Positions 1 through 10,559 of a stretch of DNA of 64,000 bases are shown in pieces. The number at the start of each line of letters is the position of its first letter. The stretch's first letter is position 1. The notes below the pieces were generated by a model, which saw nothing but the letters and a program-made list of their open reading frames with translations, had not been told where the DNA came from and ran no database searches. A program made the position numbers and the translations under genes. Origin of the DNA: a virus; the IMG/VR virus record IMGVR_UViG_3300026544_000001, positions 1 through 64,000 of that record. One strand, written 5' to 3'.

Positions 1-1
1 C

Positions 2-3000
2 TCAAATGGTATAGGTACTAAGTCTACTACAAGATTAGGAGACCCTGAAGACTCAACTGCTTCATATGTCAACGCTCCAGAAGCCCCTAATACAATAAGA
101 CACAAGTTCCATAGAGAGCCTACAGCCGATGAGTTAGCTAGGTATAATGCATCAATGATGGCTAAGAATAACTACGCTATGGGTACTACTCCAACTAGTA
201 AGGAAGCATATGCTGGAATAATAAATGATCCATTAACCTCTGAGAATCAAGTTATATACGATACAGAGATGAAGAAGCTACTTGCAGAGCAGGGAGATAA
301 CTTGGTATTTACTGGTAACGAAGGGCAATTAGGTAAGTATGGAAGACAAGTTGGTAATGTATATAATACTACATATGGAGATGGCACAGAGAGTTTGAAA
401 AATAGATTATTAGATACAGGTACTGCACAAATGTACTCATATGGTAAACCTATAGAGAATATTACTGATAGTAGTAGTAGTAGTAGTAGATATACTAAAA
501 AAGAATTACTAGCTAAAGCACGTGAGAAAGTATATGGTAAAAATTACGAACCAAGTACTTGGGAAAATATATTAGATACTCCAGGTGAGTTCGCAGCAGG
601 TGCAGTAGAAGGTGGGATGAGTTTAGTTGATGGTATAGGTAAACTAGGAGCTAAAGGGATTAATGCGTTATTTGATACTGACTATAGTGGTGAAGCATTT
701 GGTAAGAAAGACATAGATGATGCTAGTAATTACATTAGTGAAGCTATGGGAGTAGATGAATACGATAAAGAACTTAGACAAGAGAAAGCTGATAAGCTAG
801 TTGGTGACGCACTAAATAAGTTTGATATATGGCATCCTATAGATACATTTGGTGAGATAGATTGGGGTAATGCAGCTAAGGCTACAGTAGAGTTTCTTAA
901 AGATCCTAGTATGGCTGGACACTCACTTGGTTACATGGGTGGAGGAGCTGGTATGTACGGTACAGCTAGTGAGACACTAGTTAAAGGAATACTGAAAGCT
1001 TCAAGTAAAAAGATGGCTGAAAAAGTGTCTACTAGAGTTGCTGCAAAGAACTTAAGTAAAGAATCAGCTGATAAGCTAAGTAGTAAGTATTATGGTATAA
1101 CTGAGAAGAGGTTAGATAAATTAAGTGGTAATAAGCATTCAATGGAAATAGGATACGCATTCGCACAGACTAATGATTTAGATAATCAATATGCTGAGAA
1201 TAATAATGGTGAGCATATGAGTTTAGCTAAGTATACTGCTACATTAGTTGGTACAGCTGCATTAGCATTTCCTGAGATAGCGGCTATGAAGTTTGGATTA
1301 GGTAAAGCAGGTAAAGATATACTAAAAAATAAAAGTGTTAAAGATAAGGTTATTACAGTTAGTAAAGACTTATTAAAAGCTGGTATGTATGAACATGCTC
1401 AAGAAACAGCTGAACAAGCTTATCAAGAAGCAATTACTAAGTATGGTACTGCTAAATATAAAGATAAATCATTCGGTGAAATACTAAGTGAAAGTACTCA
1501 AAATATTATAGGTGCTGGTATGCAAGCAGGTCCTAGTGGTATTCATACAGCTAGTATTGGTATAGCTAGAAATTCGTTTGGCAGTAGTAAGGCTACTGAA
1601 GAAGCTAATACAGTATACAGCACTAAAGCTGATGTAGTTAATGATATTAATAAAGTTACTAAAGATATAGCAACTGCTAAGACTCCTGAAGATAAAGTAG
1701 TACTAGAGAAGAAGCTACAAGACTTACAAGATATAGATAGTAACTATATAGATACTCCTGATGACATAGACAATAGTGAGTTAGCTAGTAAGATTACTGG
1801 AGATACTAAAGAAGAGTATGCTAATAATGTTAAAAACGTATTAAACACATATATTAACGATTCTGTGTCTAAAGATAATATAGATAAGCTGTATGATAAA
1901 CTAGCTATAGATGAAACTAAAATTGATAAAGATACATTCAGTAAGTTAGTTACTGAAGATATTGCTGATAGTAGTGTTGATAACGATGTGACAAATAATA
2001 CTATACATGATGAGCTAGTTAGTGACTTTAGTAAAGATACAAATACTATTAACGATAAGATTAATTACTTACATAAGTACAATGATAAGTTACAAGATAT
2101 GGTCAGTAAGAATGGTACAAATGCTGAAGCAGTTAAACTACAACTAGCTATAGACAATTATAAAACTAAGTTGTATAAAGAGATCGCTGATCAAAATAAT
2201 AGTGAAGTTAGTAATGATACTACTATGCAGTCAACTGGTGATATGTCAACTATAAACAAGAAGATGCTTGATGAATTAGATACATCAATTAATACCTCAA
2301 TGGATAATAATCCTGATAGTAAGTTGCTTAATGATACTATGACAGACTTAGCTACTAATTACTCAGTTGATACTGTTAGTAAGTATAATAAAATGCTAGA
2401 GGATATGGTAGATACAGGTAAAAGTAGTAAAGGTACAATAGAAGCACTAGGAATAATAATAGATCATTATAAAAATAGATTACTAGAAGATGGTGTTAAA
2501 GAAGCTAGTGATATTGTTGTACCAGTTAATACTACTAAATATAAAGATGCTAACGCTATGGATTACATTACTACATTAGACGATGCTACTAGTGTAAAGG
2601 AGGATAAAGTACCAACTGGTAGTAATAATATAAATACTAATACAACTGAGCAAAATGATTATAAATTAGCTAAAGAGGGTGAACTATACACAGAACCAAA
2701 AATGAAAGATACTCGTACTGAACAAGCTACTGATAATAGTAGTAAAACTAATGATAAAATAATTAATAACAATACTGAAGATACTAGAGTAGATGAAGTA
2801 GCATCTGCTAATGATGATTCTAGTACAATATTAGTTACTAGTGCAAATGAAGGTACTGTACATACTATTCCTCATATAGATGAGTTAAAGAGTACTCATA
2901 AGAATGCGCTAGGGTGGATTAAACTAAGTGATGGTAAATATATTACAGAAGTTCAAAGTGACCTATACCAAAAAGGTATAAAAGCTGACTATTCTGGTAT

Positions 3001-6000
3001 GAGTGAAGAAGATATTGCTAGACTTACAGATGATGAGAAAGCTATAGTAGCTACTGCTAAAGTTAAAGGAACTAGTAAGGAATCTGAAGCTATAGCTAAA
3101 TATAAGAATACATGGGTAAAGAAGTTGTTAGAGGCTACTGAAGGTAAAGGAATTATACGTGTACCTATAGCAGGTACTATAAATAACTTCCAAACAGGAG
3201 TAGATAAAATAGTACCAATACAGAAAAGATACAATAAAACTATCCCTAAAGTGATGGAAGAGTTATACGGTAAAGGTAAAGAAGTTACTGTAAAGGAAGG
3301 TAAATACGTTGGTAAATGGTTAGAATTTGATACTACTAAAGGTAGTAGTAAGAAAGTAGATAATACAGAAACTGTCGCAACTAGTACTGAGAATACTAGC
3401 ATAAAAACTGATAATAGTGTAGTTACTAGTAATAGTGATGTATTATTCACAGGTAAGAATATAAGCAAAGTGTTTAGTATCAACCCAGCTTACAGACAAT
3501 ATGCTATGGATATATGGAATAAAGTTACATTACATACAACTGATAGTGTTAATGAAATATTATCTACACATACAGATAGTATTAATAAGTATAGTAAAAT
3601 TATAAATAAAATGTCACTTAATGGTAAGTTAACAGGTATTACATTATTCAATGTAATAGAAGATCCATTTACATTTCTTACTACTGAAGTGGTTAATAAA
3701 GGCACTAGTAATGCTAAAGATGCTAATACTAATAAATATTATTCATTCACTAGTTCAACAGTTAGGTACAAAAAAGAAGTTATAGCAGCTATTGCTAAAG
3801 TTACTAGTGAGTTTATGCTAGAGAATAAAAATAAATTAAGTTCACTTACTAATGAGGATATTGAAGCATACTATCCAGAGTACAAAGGTAATAATGCTGA
3901 TATACGAAATATTGGTATTCCTCAGAAGCTGTTAGTTAATACTTTAGGTAAAAAGGTAATGAAAGAGTTAGGTAGTAAGGTAGCTAGAGATATACCAGAT
4001 ACACAGATTAAGAGTTTATATGCTAGTGCTGGTTATAAAGTACTACAGTTATTACAAGGATTAGATGTAGTTAAAGTCGATAGCTTAGATAACTCATTAG
4101 ATACTGAACTAGTTAAAAAGTTATACGGTGAAGATGCTAATACTAAAGTTAAAGTATACAATGTACAAGCTACGGATAACTTCAAAACAGGTACAGTTAA
4201 ATTACGCGAATTGTACTCAATAGGAATAGATAGCACTAGTTCTGAAGATACTGGTAGAGTTCCTACTACAAGTAAACCAAAAGTACTTACTAAAGCTAAG
4301 GTTAAAAATAGTGTGTTTGGATCTGATGTAAGTAAAAAGAGTTTAAAAACACTTAATACATTAAATGCTACTGAGTATAAAATTGATCATGATATTGTTA
4401 AGTATATTAGTAAGTTAGTTGGTAGTAATAAAACCAATGTACTTAAAGCTATGGGAGCTAAAACAACTAAACAGCTGAGTAGTATGATATATGATGATGC
4501 TGAAGGAGCTAAAGCTAAGAATAAAGTACTAAATGATGAGCTTACTATAGCACTAGATGAAGCTAAACGCATAGGAGATAGCTCTGTATGGTTTAAATGG
4601 TTTGAGACTAGAAATGGTAGATTCATATTAGATAGCTTAACACTTAACCCACAATCAAATAAACAGGTAGATAGGTGGGTATCAGTACCAAGTAAAGCTA
4701 TTACAGCTATAGACCCTACTAAAGATAGTAAAGAAAATGATTTATTCAAGTTCGGTATAGCACAAGCATTCGGAGTTGCTACAGATAAGATTCCGTTCAA
4801 AGAATCAGTTAATATAGGTAATAATATACTTAGTATGGATGTTGATAAAGTAGTTAGTAAACTACTAGATGGTAAAGAAGTTAAAGTAGGTAATACTGAG
4901 TTAGAGATAGAACATTTTGGACAAATGGTTAGTGGGGCCGTTAACGCTAAACGATGGCAACAAGGTAAAGAGTTTGATAGTACATTACTATTTGAAGTAG
5001 ATGGAATTACAAATGGCATAATGCTCAAGTTGCTACAGTTTCCAATAAAGACTGCTAAAGAATGGTTATATAAAGGTGGTATAAATATAGGAAGTAATAA
5101 TACTACTCCATATAATGATTATAAAAGTGTTGGTAATATCAATGATGCATACCAATCACTAGTTATAGATACAGTATTACCTACTCCTAATAACGCCTTA
5201 GCTAAGAGTGTTATAGACGTACTTCCTAAGTTAAAAGATAGTAAAGGTAAAGTAACATCTGCAGGTAGGAACTTTGCTAAACCAATACTAATGTTATTCG
5301 GATATGGTGCTAGTACTCAAAGAATTATAAGTGACAGTGCTAGAGAGATCACTAAAAGCATATTAAATGGTATAGTAAAAGATAAAAATAACTTAACCAT
5401 AGAGCAAAAGAAGTTCCTTATAGGAATTAATAAAAGTACTGTAAATATTTCACATGTAGACTTCATTAATAAAGTGATAGGATTACTTGTTACTAAACCA
5501 ATGGACAGCATTACATATGGAGATATAGATGGTAATTATAGGAATACTAGAAAGTTACTAGAGTATACTAATATAAATGTTGCAGAAAACATTACTGAAC
5601 CAATAGTCAATAATCTAGTCGATACATTCAAAGAATTAACTGATGCTACAGAATTATTAAATGATTTAGGCAATACACAATTTAAAGTATATAAGAATAC
5701 AATAGACAAAGCTGTTAATATGGCTGAAGCAATTAAAGGTTCAACACTTACACAAAAAGAAAAAAGTAAAATAGCTAAAATGTACGAAAGCGCTAGACCA
5801 TTAGTTAAATCATTTGGTAGAAATATTGAAGCTATAGGAAAAGGTGTTGATAATATAAGTAGTGGTGAGAAGACACAAGTTAAAACTAATAAAAGTATAT
5901 ATGGTAAGGAAACACATACTATAAACTTATTCAAAGAGAAGTTAATAGATCCAGGTGCATCAATGGGGGTATTTCCTATTCACTTTACAGATGGTACAAT

Positions 6001-6616
6001 AATGAGTAATGTTATAGACGAGCTAGATGGAGGAATTACTGAAGTACATGATGCTATGGTAGTTGGTCCGGGTAATGCTGAAAAAGCTGTACTATCCTAT
6101 AATAAAAATGTACATAGTACTGCTATAAGCAATAGTGTATTATACAATGCTGCTGAAGGGTTAATTAATACTATTAATCATAAAGGTATAGTAGATAGTA
6201 GTATGCAAGATAGTATTAATGATGCATTAAAACAGTACTATACTACTAGTAAGATGATAGATAAAAATAGAAATAAGTTATTTAGTAAAGAAGTAGCGTA
6301 TAGCCAAGTACCATTAAATAATGATAGTACGTATATTGGAGATAACCAAGTTAAAAGTAATAGTGAGTTACCTAATGTAAAGTTCAATGATAAGTTAGAT
6401 GTTATAAAAATAGCTCGTATTGTTAAAAGTAATACTGATGGCATTAATGAAAAATTTTATCAGTATAATGAAGAAGCTATAAATAGTATACTTAACAGTG
6501 AAGAAGATAGTAACAAGATAAATAAATTAGTTAGTATGTTGTATACAGGTACCATAAAAGATATTCAAGATTATGTTAATAGTACATATGATATTATGTT
6601 AGTTAATAAATGTTAA
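2..6616 (+). CDS. Virion RNA polymerase, N4 gp50-like (5' end outside window)
   Basis: The frame is open from the first full codon of the window, so the protein continues upstream; at least 2204 codons are present and the ATGs at 155/158 are internal. Single-subunit RNAP motifs lie near the C-terminus: TxxGR (TRNGR, 4607-4621) followed by an NPQ; motif A with Asp in FEVDGITNG (codon 5000); motif B RNFAKPILMLFGYG (Rx3Kx7YG, Lys codon 5279, Tyr eight residues later, the spacing of N4 vRNAP); motif C VHDAM (Asp codon 6050). Upstream are a Gly/Ala-rich hydrophobic stretch (about 590-670) and a polyvalent-protein-like domain (about 2860-3345). In N4 this enzyme is packaged, injected and transcribes early genes from hairpin promoters. 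A Ser run (AGT repeats, about 470-490) is visible. Unlike N4, the gene stops soon after motif C. Confidence 0.85.
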   Translation, partial: SNGIGTKSTTRLGDPEDSTASYVNAPEAPNTIRHKFHREPTADELARYNASMMAKNNYAMGTTPTSKEAYAGIINDPLTSENQVIYDTEMKKLLAEQGDNLVFTGNEGQLGKYGRQVGNVYNTTYGDGTESLKNRLLDTGTAQMYSYGKPIENITDSSSSSSRYTKKELLAKAREKVYGKNYEPSTWENILDTPGEFAAGAVEGGMSLVDGIGKLGAKGINALFDTDYSGEAFGKKDIDDASNYISEAMGVDEYDKELRQEKADKLVGDALNKFDIWHPIDTFGEIDWGNAAKATVEFLKDPSMAGHSLGYMGGGAGMYGTASETLVKGILKASSKKMAEKVSTRVAAKNLSKESADKLSSKYYGITEKRLDKLSGNKHSMEIGYAFAQTNDLDNQYAENNNGEHMSLAKYTATLVGTAALAFPEIAAMKFGLGKAGKDILKNKSVKDKVITVSKDLLKAGMYEHAQETAEQAYQEAITKYGTAKYKDKSFGEILSESTQNIIGAGMQAGPSGIHTASIGIARNSFGSSKATEEANTVYSTKADVVNDINKVTKDIATAKTPEDKVVLEKKLQDLQDIDSNYIDTPDDIDNSELASKITGDTKEEYANNVKNVLNTYINDSVSKDNIDKLYDKLAIDETKIDKDTFSKLVTEDIADSSVDNDVTNNTIHDELVSDFSKDTNTINDKINYLHKYNDKLQDMVSKNGTNAEAVKLQLAIDNYKTKLYKEIADQNNSEVSNDTTMQSTGDMSTINKKMLDELDTSINTSMDNNPDSKLLNDTMTDLATNYSVDTVSKYNKMLEDMVDTGKSSKGTIEALGIIIDHYKNRLLEDGVKEASDIVVPVNTTKYKDANAMDYITTLDDATSVKEDKVPTGSNNINTNTTEQNDYKLAKEGELYTEPKMKDTRTEQATDNSSKTNDKIINNNTEDTRVDEVASANDDSSTILVTSANEGTVHTIPHIDELKSTHKNALGWIKLSDGKYITEVQSDLYQKGIKADYSGMSEEDIARLTDDEKAIVATAKVKGTSKESEAIAKYKNTWVKKLLEATEGKGIIRVPIAGTINNFQTGVDKIVPIQKRYNKTIPKVMEELYGKGKEVTVKEGKYVGKWLEFDTTKGSSKKVDNTETVATSTENTSIKTDNSVVTSNSDVLFTGKNISKVFSINPAYRQYAMDIWNKVTLHTTDSVNEILSTHTDSINKYSKIINKMSLNGKLTGITLFNVIEDPFTFLTTEVVNKGTSNAKDANTNKYYSFTSSTVRYKKEVIAAIAKVTSEFMLENKNKLSSLTNEDIEAYYPEYKGNNADIRNIGIPQKLLVNTLGKKVMKELGSKVARDIPDTQIKSLYASAGYKVLQLLQGLDVVKVDSLDNSLDTELVKKLYGEDANTKVKVYNVQATDNFKTGTVKLRELYSIGIDSTSSEDTGRVPTTSKPKVLTKAKVKNSVFGSDVSKKSLKTLNTLNATEYKIDHDIVKYISKLVGSNKTNVLKAMGAKTTKQLSSMIYDDAEGAKAKNKVLNDELTIALDEAKRIGDSSVWFKWFETRNGRFILDSLTLNPQSNKQVDRWVSVPSKAITAIDPTKDSKENDLFKFGIAQAFGVATDKIPFKESVNIGNNILSMDVDKVVSKLLDGKEVKVGNTELEIEHFGQMVSGAVNAKRWQQGKEFDSTLLFEVDGITNGIMLKLLQFPIKTAKEWLYKGGINIGSNNTTPYNDYKSVGNINDAYQSLVIDTVLPTPNNALAKSVIDVLPKLKDSKGKVTSAGRNFAKPILMLFGYGASTQRIISDSAREITKSILNGIVKDKNNLTIEQKKFLIGINKSTVNISHVDFINKVIGLLVTKPMDSITYGDIDGNYRNTRKLLEYTNINVAENITEPIVNNLVDTFKELTDATELLNDLGNTQFKVYKNTIDKAVNMAEAIKGSTLTQKEKSKIAKMYESARPLVKSFGRNIEAIGKGVDNISSGEKTQVKTNKSIYGKETHTINLFKEKLIDPGASMGVFPIHFTDGTIMSNVIDELDGGITEVHDAMVVGPGNAEKAVLSYNKNVHSTAISNSVLYNAAEGLINTINHKGIVDSSMQDSINDALKQYYTTSKMIDKNRNKLFSKEVAYSQVPLNNDSTYIGDNQVKSNSELPNVKFNDKLDVIKIARIVKSNTDGINEKFYQYNEEAINSILNSEEDSNKINKLVSMLYTGTIKDIQDYVNSTYDIMLVNKC

Positions 6617-6625
6617 GGAAAATAT

Positions 6626-9600
6626 ATGAATTGTAAGATAAAAATAAGTAATAGGACAGTTAACAAAACAGAAGCTAAAAACATAGCAACATACTTTATG
6701 AAAAGTTCTAAAGAACTGGCAGATGAAGCTTATAATAAAATAGATAATCTAGCTAAAGAATCTGTAGTTACTTCTATATACCCTAGTAGTACATCTAAAA
6801 TAAAAGCATTAAAAGATAGTGTTCCTATAGTTATTGAGAGTATAGAAAATTATGACCTGTTTGATAAAACAATGACTATTATAGGTAAGAATTTATATAC
6901 TAATAAGAATGTTGTATATAATATGCAATTAGTTGATATGTATGATAATAGATTAATGCTACAAAGCACTAATAGATTAAGTGATGGAGGCGTGCTTAAA
7001 ATAACAGATCCTATAGCTATATCAAGTATAACTAGTAAACTAAAAGCAATAAGTAATACTCAAAGTACTATTAAATTTGAATCAACTAGTAATAGTAAAA
7101 TTAATAGTAATGCTAATCCAGAAGCTACTGAATTATTATCTGAAGAGTCTGTCACTAGATTGATAGATGAACATAGTAATGGTAATAAGTATATGAAAGA
7201 AGTTGCTAAAGAGTTATTTAGTACTAACGGGTTATTGAATAACATTAATGTAGAGCACTTTAGTAATACTGCTGAAACATCTGCTAATGTTATATTCGAT
7301 AGTAGGTTAAACCCTAAAAATATAGCTTTATTCTATAATAAATATGATGAAACTGGTATGGATATAGGTGAAAGATACTTACATGAAGTGTTCCATGCTA
7401 CATTAGTACCGTTATTAGAAAGTACTAGTAGTTTGTATACGGTACAATTAAGTAAGTTAGAAAACGTATATACTAAAGTACTTCCACATATGACTGTTGA
7501 TAAGCTAGTTAAGAATGGTATTAACGATAGATTAGCTAATAGTATGATTGAGCATATAAATGAGGGATCACAAGGATTTCATGAGTTTCTTGCATATGCT
7601 AAAACTAACGAGGCATTCAGAAAAGTACTTAATGAAATTAATGTTGATACTATTGTAGAACCTAAGAATATGATGGGCATGTTAATGAAGTTAGTTAAAT
7701 CATTCTTTAGCAAATTATCAAGTAGTAAGATTGATGGCAACTCAAAGAAGATTATAGATGGATTAGTTACAGACATATTGCAGATACAGAGTAATAATAT
7801 ACAGAGATCAAATGTAGCTAAAGCATTCAATAAGCTAGGTAAAGTAATAGATAAATTCAATAATAATGCAGCAGCTAAGATTAAGTTAGCTGAGGATAAG
7901 CTATCAGAAGCTTCAAGAGTTAAATATACTAAATTAAGAAATAGTATAAATAATGATGGTAGTATTACTGATAAGATTAAACTATTCGGTATAGCTATTA
8001 GTTTATTGTACTCTAACGCAGATAAAGCTAAAGGTGTGTTCACTGGTATACTAAAAAGTGTTGGTATGGATCCTAATGGGGTGGCTATGCAAGGTATTAA
8101 TTCATTCATGGAGCAAGATAACTTAGCTAATGAAGTAGAGAATTTAGGCTTACTATCACAACAAATTGATGAGAAGAAGCAAAGTATTGCTAATCTGATA
8201 TCCAATACAATACATGAGAGTTTTACTACTAAACTTGACTGGGATACTAAAGAAGCTATTACTAATATATTTATTAAAACTGATATACAAAGTATATTTA
8301 CTAAGTTCAATGAAATTACTGAAGATAATATTTATAAGTTACTGGATAAGAATAAGAGAAAAACTATGTTGATTAGTAATATTAGTAAGTTACAAGATAT
8401 AGTTAAAAATAAAGATGTTATGGAGTATATTGATAGACAGTCTGATATACTGGCTAAGTATATGGTACATGGTACTACACATATAGGATTATTGAAGAAT
8501 AGTTTACAAGTAGCATATGGTACTGGATATAAGAAGCAATTAGATTTATTTAACAATGACGAAGCTATTCGTTTAATAGATTCTATCACTAGTTTAAAAG
8601 CTCTAGAACTAACAGATACTAGTAAGGTTAGTGATTTACTAGCTAAAGATAAAACTAACGTAGAAGGGCTTACTACGTTGTTAAAGATGCATAAAGAGCA
8701 TGTAGCTAAAAGTGCTAAAGAATTATTTAAATATGATAAAGTAAATGTGATAAAAGGCTATACTAAATTTATTCCGGATCCTAATATAGATGTAGTTATT
8801 AAATCAATAAGTGAGACTGCTGCATTGAAGAAAGATGGTTATGCGTTAAGTCATATGGTTAAAGTCCCTGGTATGGATGGTACATATGGATTATTCGTTA
8901 ATAAGTACAAACCAAAAGTAGGTTTCAATAAACAAGCTGTTAGAGTAATCGATAGTTATAGAACGGGTACTAGTGTTACACAGCTACTTAAAGATCAGTT
9001 AGCTAGTGGAGCTATTAGTTCATACAGTGAGTTTGAGAGTAAGCGTAATAAAGTGCTAGCACAGTATGATAGATTGTTTGATAGGTACAAGAGAACTGGT
9101 AAAGATACGGGATTGAAACACATAGCTCCAATATTTAGTACTGATGGAACTGTTATAGATTATGCTATCCATATGGATACTAAGACTAAAGATAGTATAT
9201 ACAATACTGATAATAGAGTAGACAATGTTATGGCTGGGATGTATAATACACTAGTAGATAAGACACTAAGTAATGAATTCAATACTAAAATAGTTGATGA
9301 TTTAGTTGATTACCATAAAGAGTTCTACAAAGAAGACGCTAATATGCTAGTTAGTAAGGATGGTTATCCAATAGTTATGCTCGGACCTGGTGAGTTAGCT
9401 AGTGATGAAAGAGCTAAAAAAATATGGGGTATGTTACCTAGTTATATGCAAAAAGGTATAGAAAAACAGCTGTCAGTTGGTGGTAAACCATTCAAAGGAT
9501 TAGCTGTTAGAGAAGACTTGATCAGACCATGGTTTGGTGAACATGACTATAATTTCTCAGAAGGTAAAATTGGTAAGTTGTCTCCGGCTAAGGTTAAACG

Positions 9601-10546
9601 AGTATCACAAATAGCTACTAGTATATGGAAAGAGATAGTTAGTATAGCTAAAATAGATATAGTAATTAGAACTCCAGCTGTATTAGTTGGTAATATTATG
9701 AGTAATGTTATGTTATGTATGCAGTTTGGTATGTCCCCTAAAGAAGTGTTGAAATTACAAATAGAAGGTGTTAGAGAATTAGAAATATATAGAAAAGATA
9801 AAGAAGAGTTAGATAAACTTGTACTAAAGAAAGAAGTACTAGGTAGTTCAGTTGATAATCAGATTGAAAGATTACAAGCTAAGATTAATAGAAATTCTGT
9901 TAAGCCTTTAGTAGATGCGGGGTTCTTTACGTATATAATGGAAGATGTGAATATTGGTGAAAGTAAAAACAATAGTACAATAACTAGATGGGTAGATAAG
10001 AAATTAGATGGTAAGCCAGAAGGTATTAAAACTATAGCTAACTACTTGTACTTTACTGAAAGAACTAAGCCATTTCAAATTATGGTTAAAGCTACACAAG
10101 ATAGTGATTTTGCAGCTAGGTATGCTATGTATCATGCTAATAAGAAAAAGATAGATAGCATGGATGTATCAGTTAAAGTTAAAGCTAAGATGATTAGCGA
10201 TTTACTTAAACAAACAAGAGATGCCTTTATTAATTACGGTAAATTGGACAATGTATTCATTAAATACGCTAATGATATGGGGTTAGTTATGTTTACGAAA
10301 TTCTTAATAGGTACTCAAAGAACTATTAAAATGTTAATTAAAGGTAAACCAGTTAGTGCAATGCTTGTAGGATTATCACAAAATATTACTGGAGACATTG
10401 ATGATGTTATAGATCATAATATACTACAATATGATGTTGATAAGTTATTGTATAACCCAACTAGTATATTAGAAGCTGCAGCTACTCCCACATTATTTGA
10501 AGTTCCTTCATTACTAGAGCAATCATTAAGGCTAACTAGAAATTAG
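6626..10546 (+). CDS. Large virion protein with HExxH motif, possible detached vRNAP C-terminal domain
   Basis: This 1306-aa protein starts 10 bp after the polymerase stop, with SD AAGGAAAATAT before the ATG. Residues around 252-256 read HEVFH, a zinc-metallopeptidase HExxH, and a downstream HEFLAYA (about 7576-7600) could supply a third ligand. The rest is mostly helical and Ser/Lys/Asp-rich, with a conserved-looking patch RTPAVLVGNIMSNVM near 9668-9712. N4 vRNAP carries a C-terminal domain of roughly 1400 residues after its polymerase domain; the position and size of this protein match that domain as a separate chain. It could instead be an unrelated ejection protein. No catalytic activity is proven. 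It ends 13 bp from the convergent minus-strand operon with no terminator in between. Confidence 0.6.
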   Translation: MNCKIKISNRTVNKTEAKNIATYFMKSSKELADEAYNKIDNLAKESVVTSIYPSSTSKIKALKDSVPIVIESIENYDLFDKTMTIIGKNLYTNKNVVYNMQLVDMYDNRLMLQSTNRLSDGGVLKITDPIAISSITSKLKAISNTQSTIKFESTSNSKINSNANPEATELLSEESVTRLIDEHSNGNKYMKEVAKELFSTNGLLNNINVEHFSNTAETSANVIFDSRLNPKNIALFYNKYDETGMDIGERYLHEVFHATLVPLLESTSSLYTVQLSKLENVYTKVLPHMTVDKLVKNGINDRLANSMIEHINEGSQGFHEFLAYAKTNEAFRKVLNEINVDTIVEPKNMMGMLMKLVKSFFSKLSSSKIDGNSKKIIDGLVTDILQIQSNNIQRSNVAKAFNKLGKVIDKFNNNAAAKIKLAEDKLSEASRVKYTKLRNSINNDGSITDKIKLFGIAISLLYSNADKAKGVFTGILKSVGMDPNGVAMQGINSFMEQDNLANEVENLGLLSQQIDEKKQSIANLISNTIHESFTTKLDWDTKEAITNIFIKTDIQSIFTKFNEITEDNIYKLLDKNKRKTMLISNISKLQDIVKNKDVMEYIDRQSDILAKYMVHGTTHIGLLKNSLQVAYGTGYKKQLDLFNNDEAIRLIDSITSLKALELTDTSKVSDLLAKDKTNVEGLTTLLKMHKEHVAKSAKELFKYDKVNVIKGYTKFIPDPNIDVVIKSISETAALKKDGYALSHMVKVPGMDGTYGLFVNKYKPKVGFNKQAVRVIDSYRTGTSVTQLLKDQLASGAISSYSEFESKRNKVLAQYDRLFDRYKRTGKDTGLKHIAPIFSTDGTVIDYAIHMDTKTKDSIYNTDNRVDNVMAGMYNTLVDKTLSNEFNTKIVDDLVDYHKEFYKEDANMLVSKDGYPIVMLGPGELASDERAKKIWGMLPSYMQKGIEKQLSVGGKPFKGLAVREDLIRPWFGEHDYNFSEGKIGKLSPAKVKRVSQIATSIWKEIVSIAKIDIVIRTPAVLVGNIMSNVMLCMQFGMSPKEVLKLQIEGVRELEIYRKDKEELDKLVLKKEVLGSSVDNQIERLQAKINRNSVKPLVDAGFFTYIMEDVNIGESKNNSTITRWVDKKLDGKPEGIKTIANYLYFTERTKPFQIMVKATQDSDFAARYAMYHANKKKIDSMDVSVKVKAKMISDLLKQTRDAFINYGKLDNVFIKYANDMGLVMFTKFLIGTQRTIKMLIKGKPVSAMLVGLSQNITGDIDDVIDHNILQYDVDKLLYNPTSILEAAATPTLFEVPSLLEQSLRLTRN

Positions 10547-10559
10547 CCCCATGATTTAG

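Noticed and set aside
2989-6444. Several long minus-strand frames of Leu/Ile/Ser-rich sequence
   Set aside because: They are antisense to the vRNAP gene, lack SDs, and reflect the TTA/AGT codon bias of the true frame.
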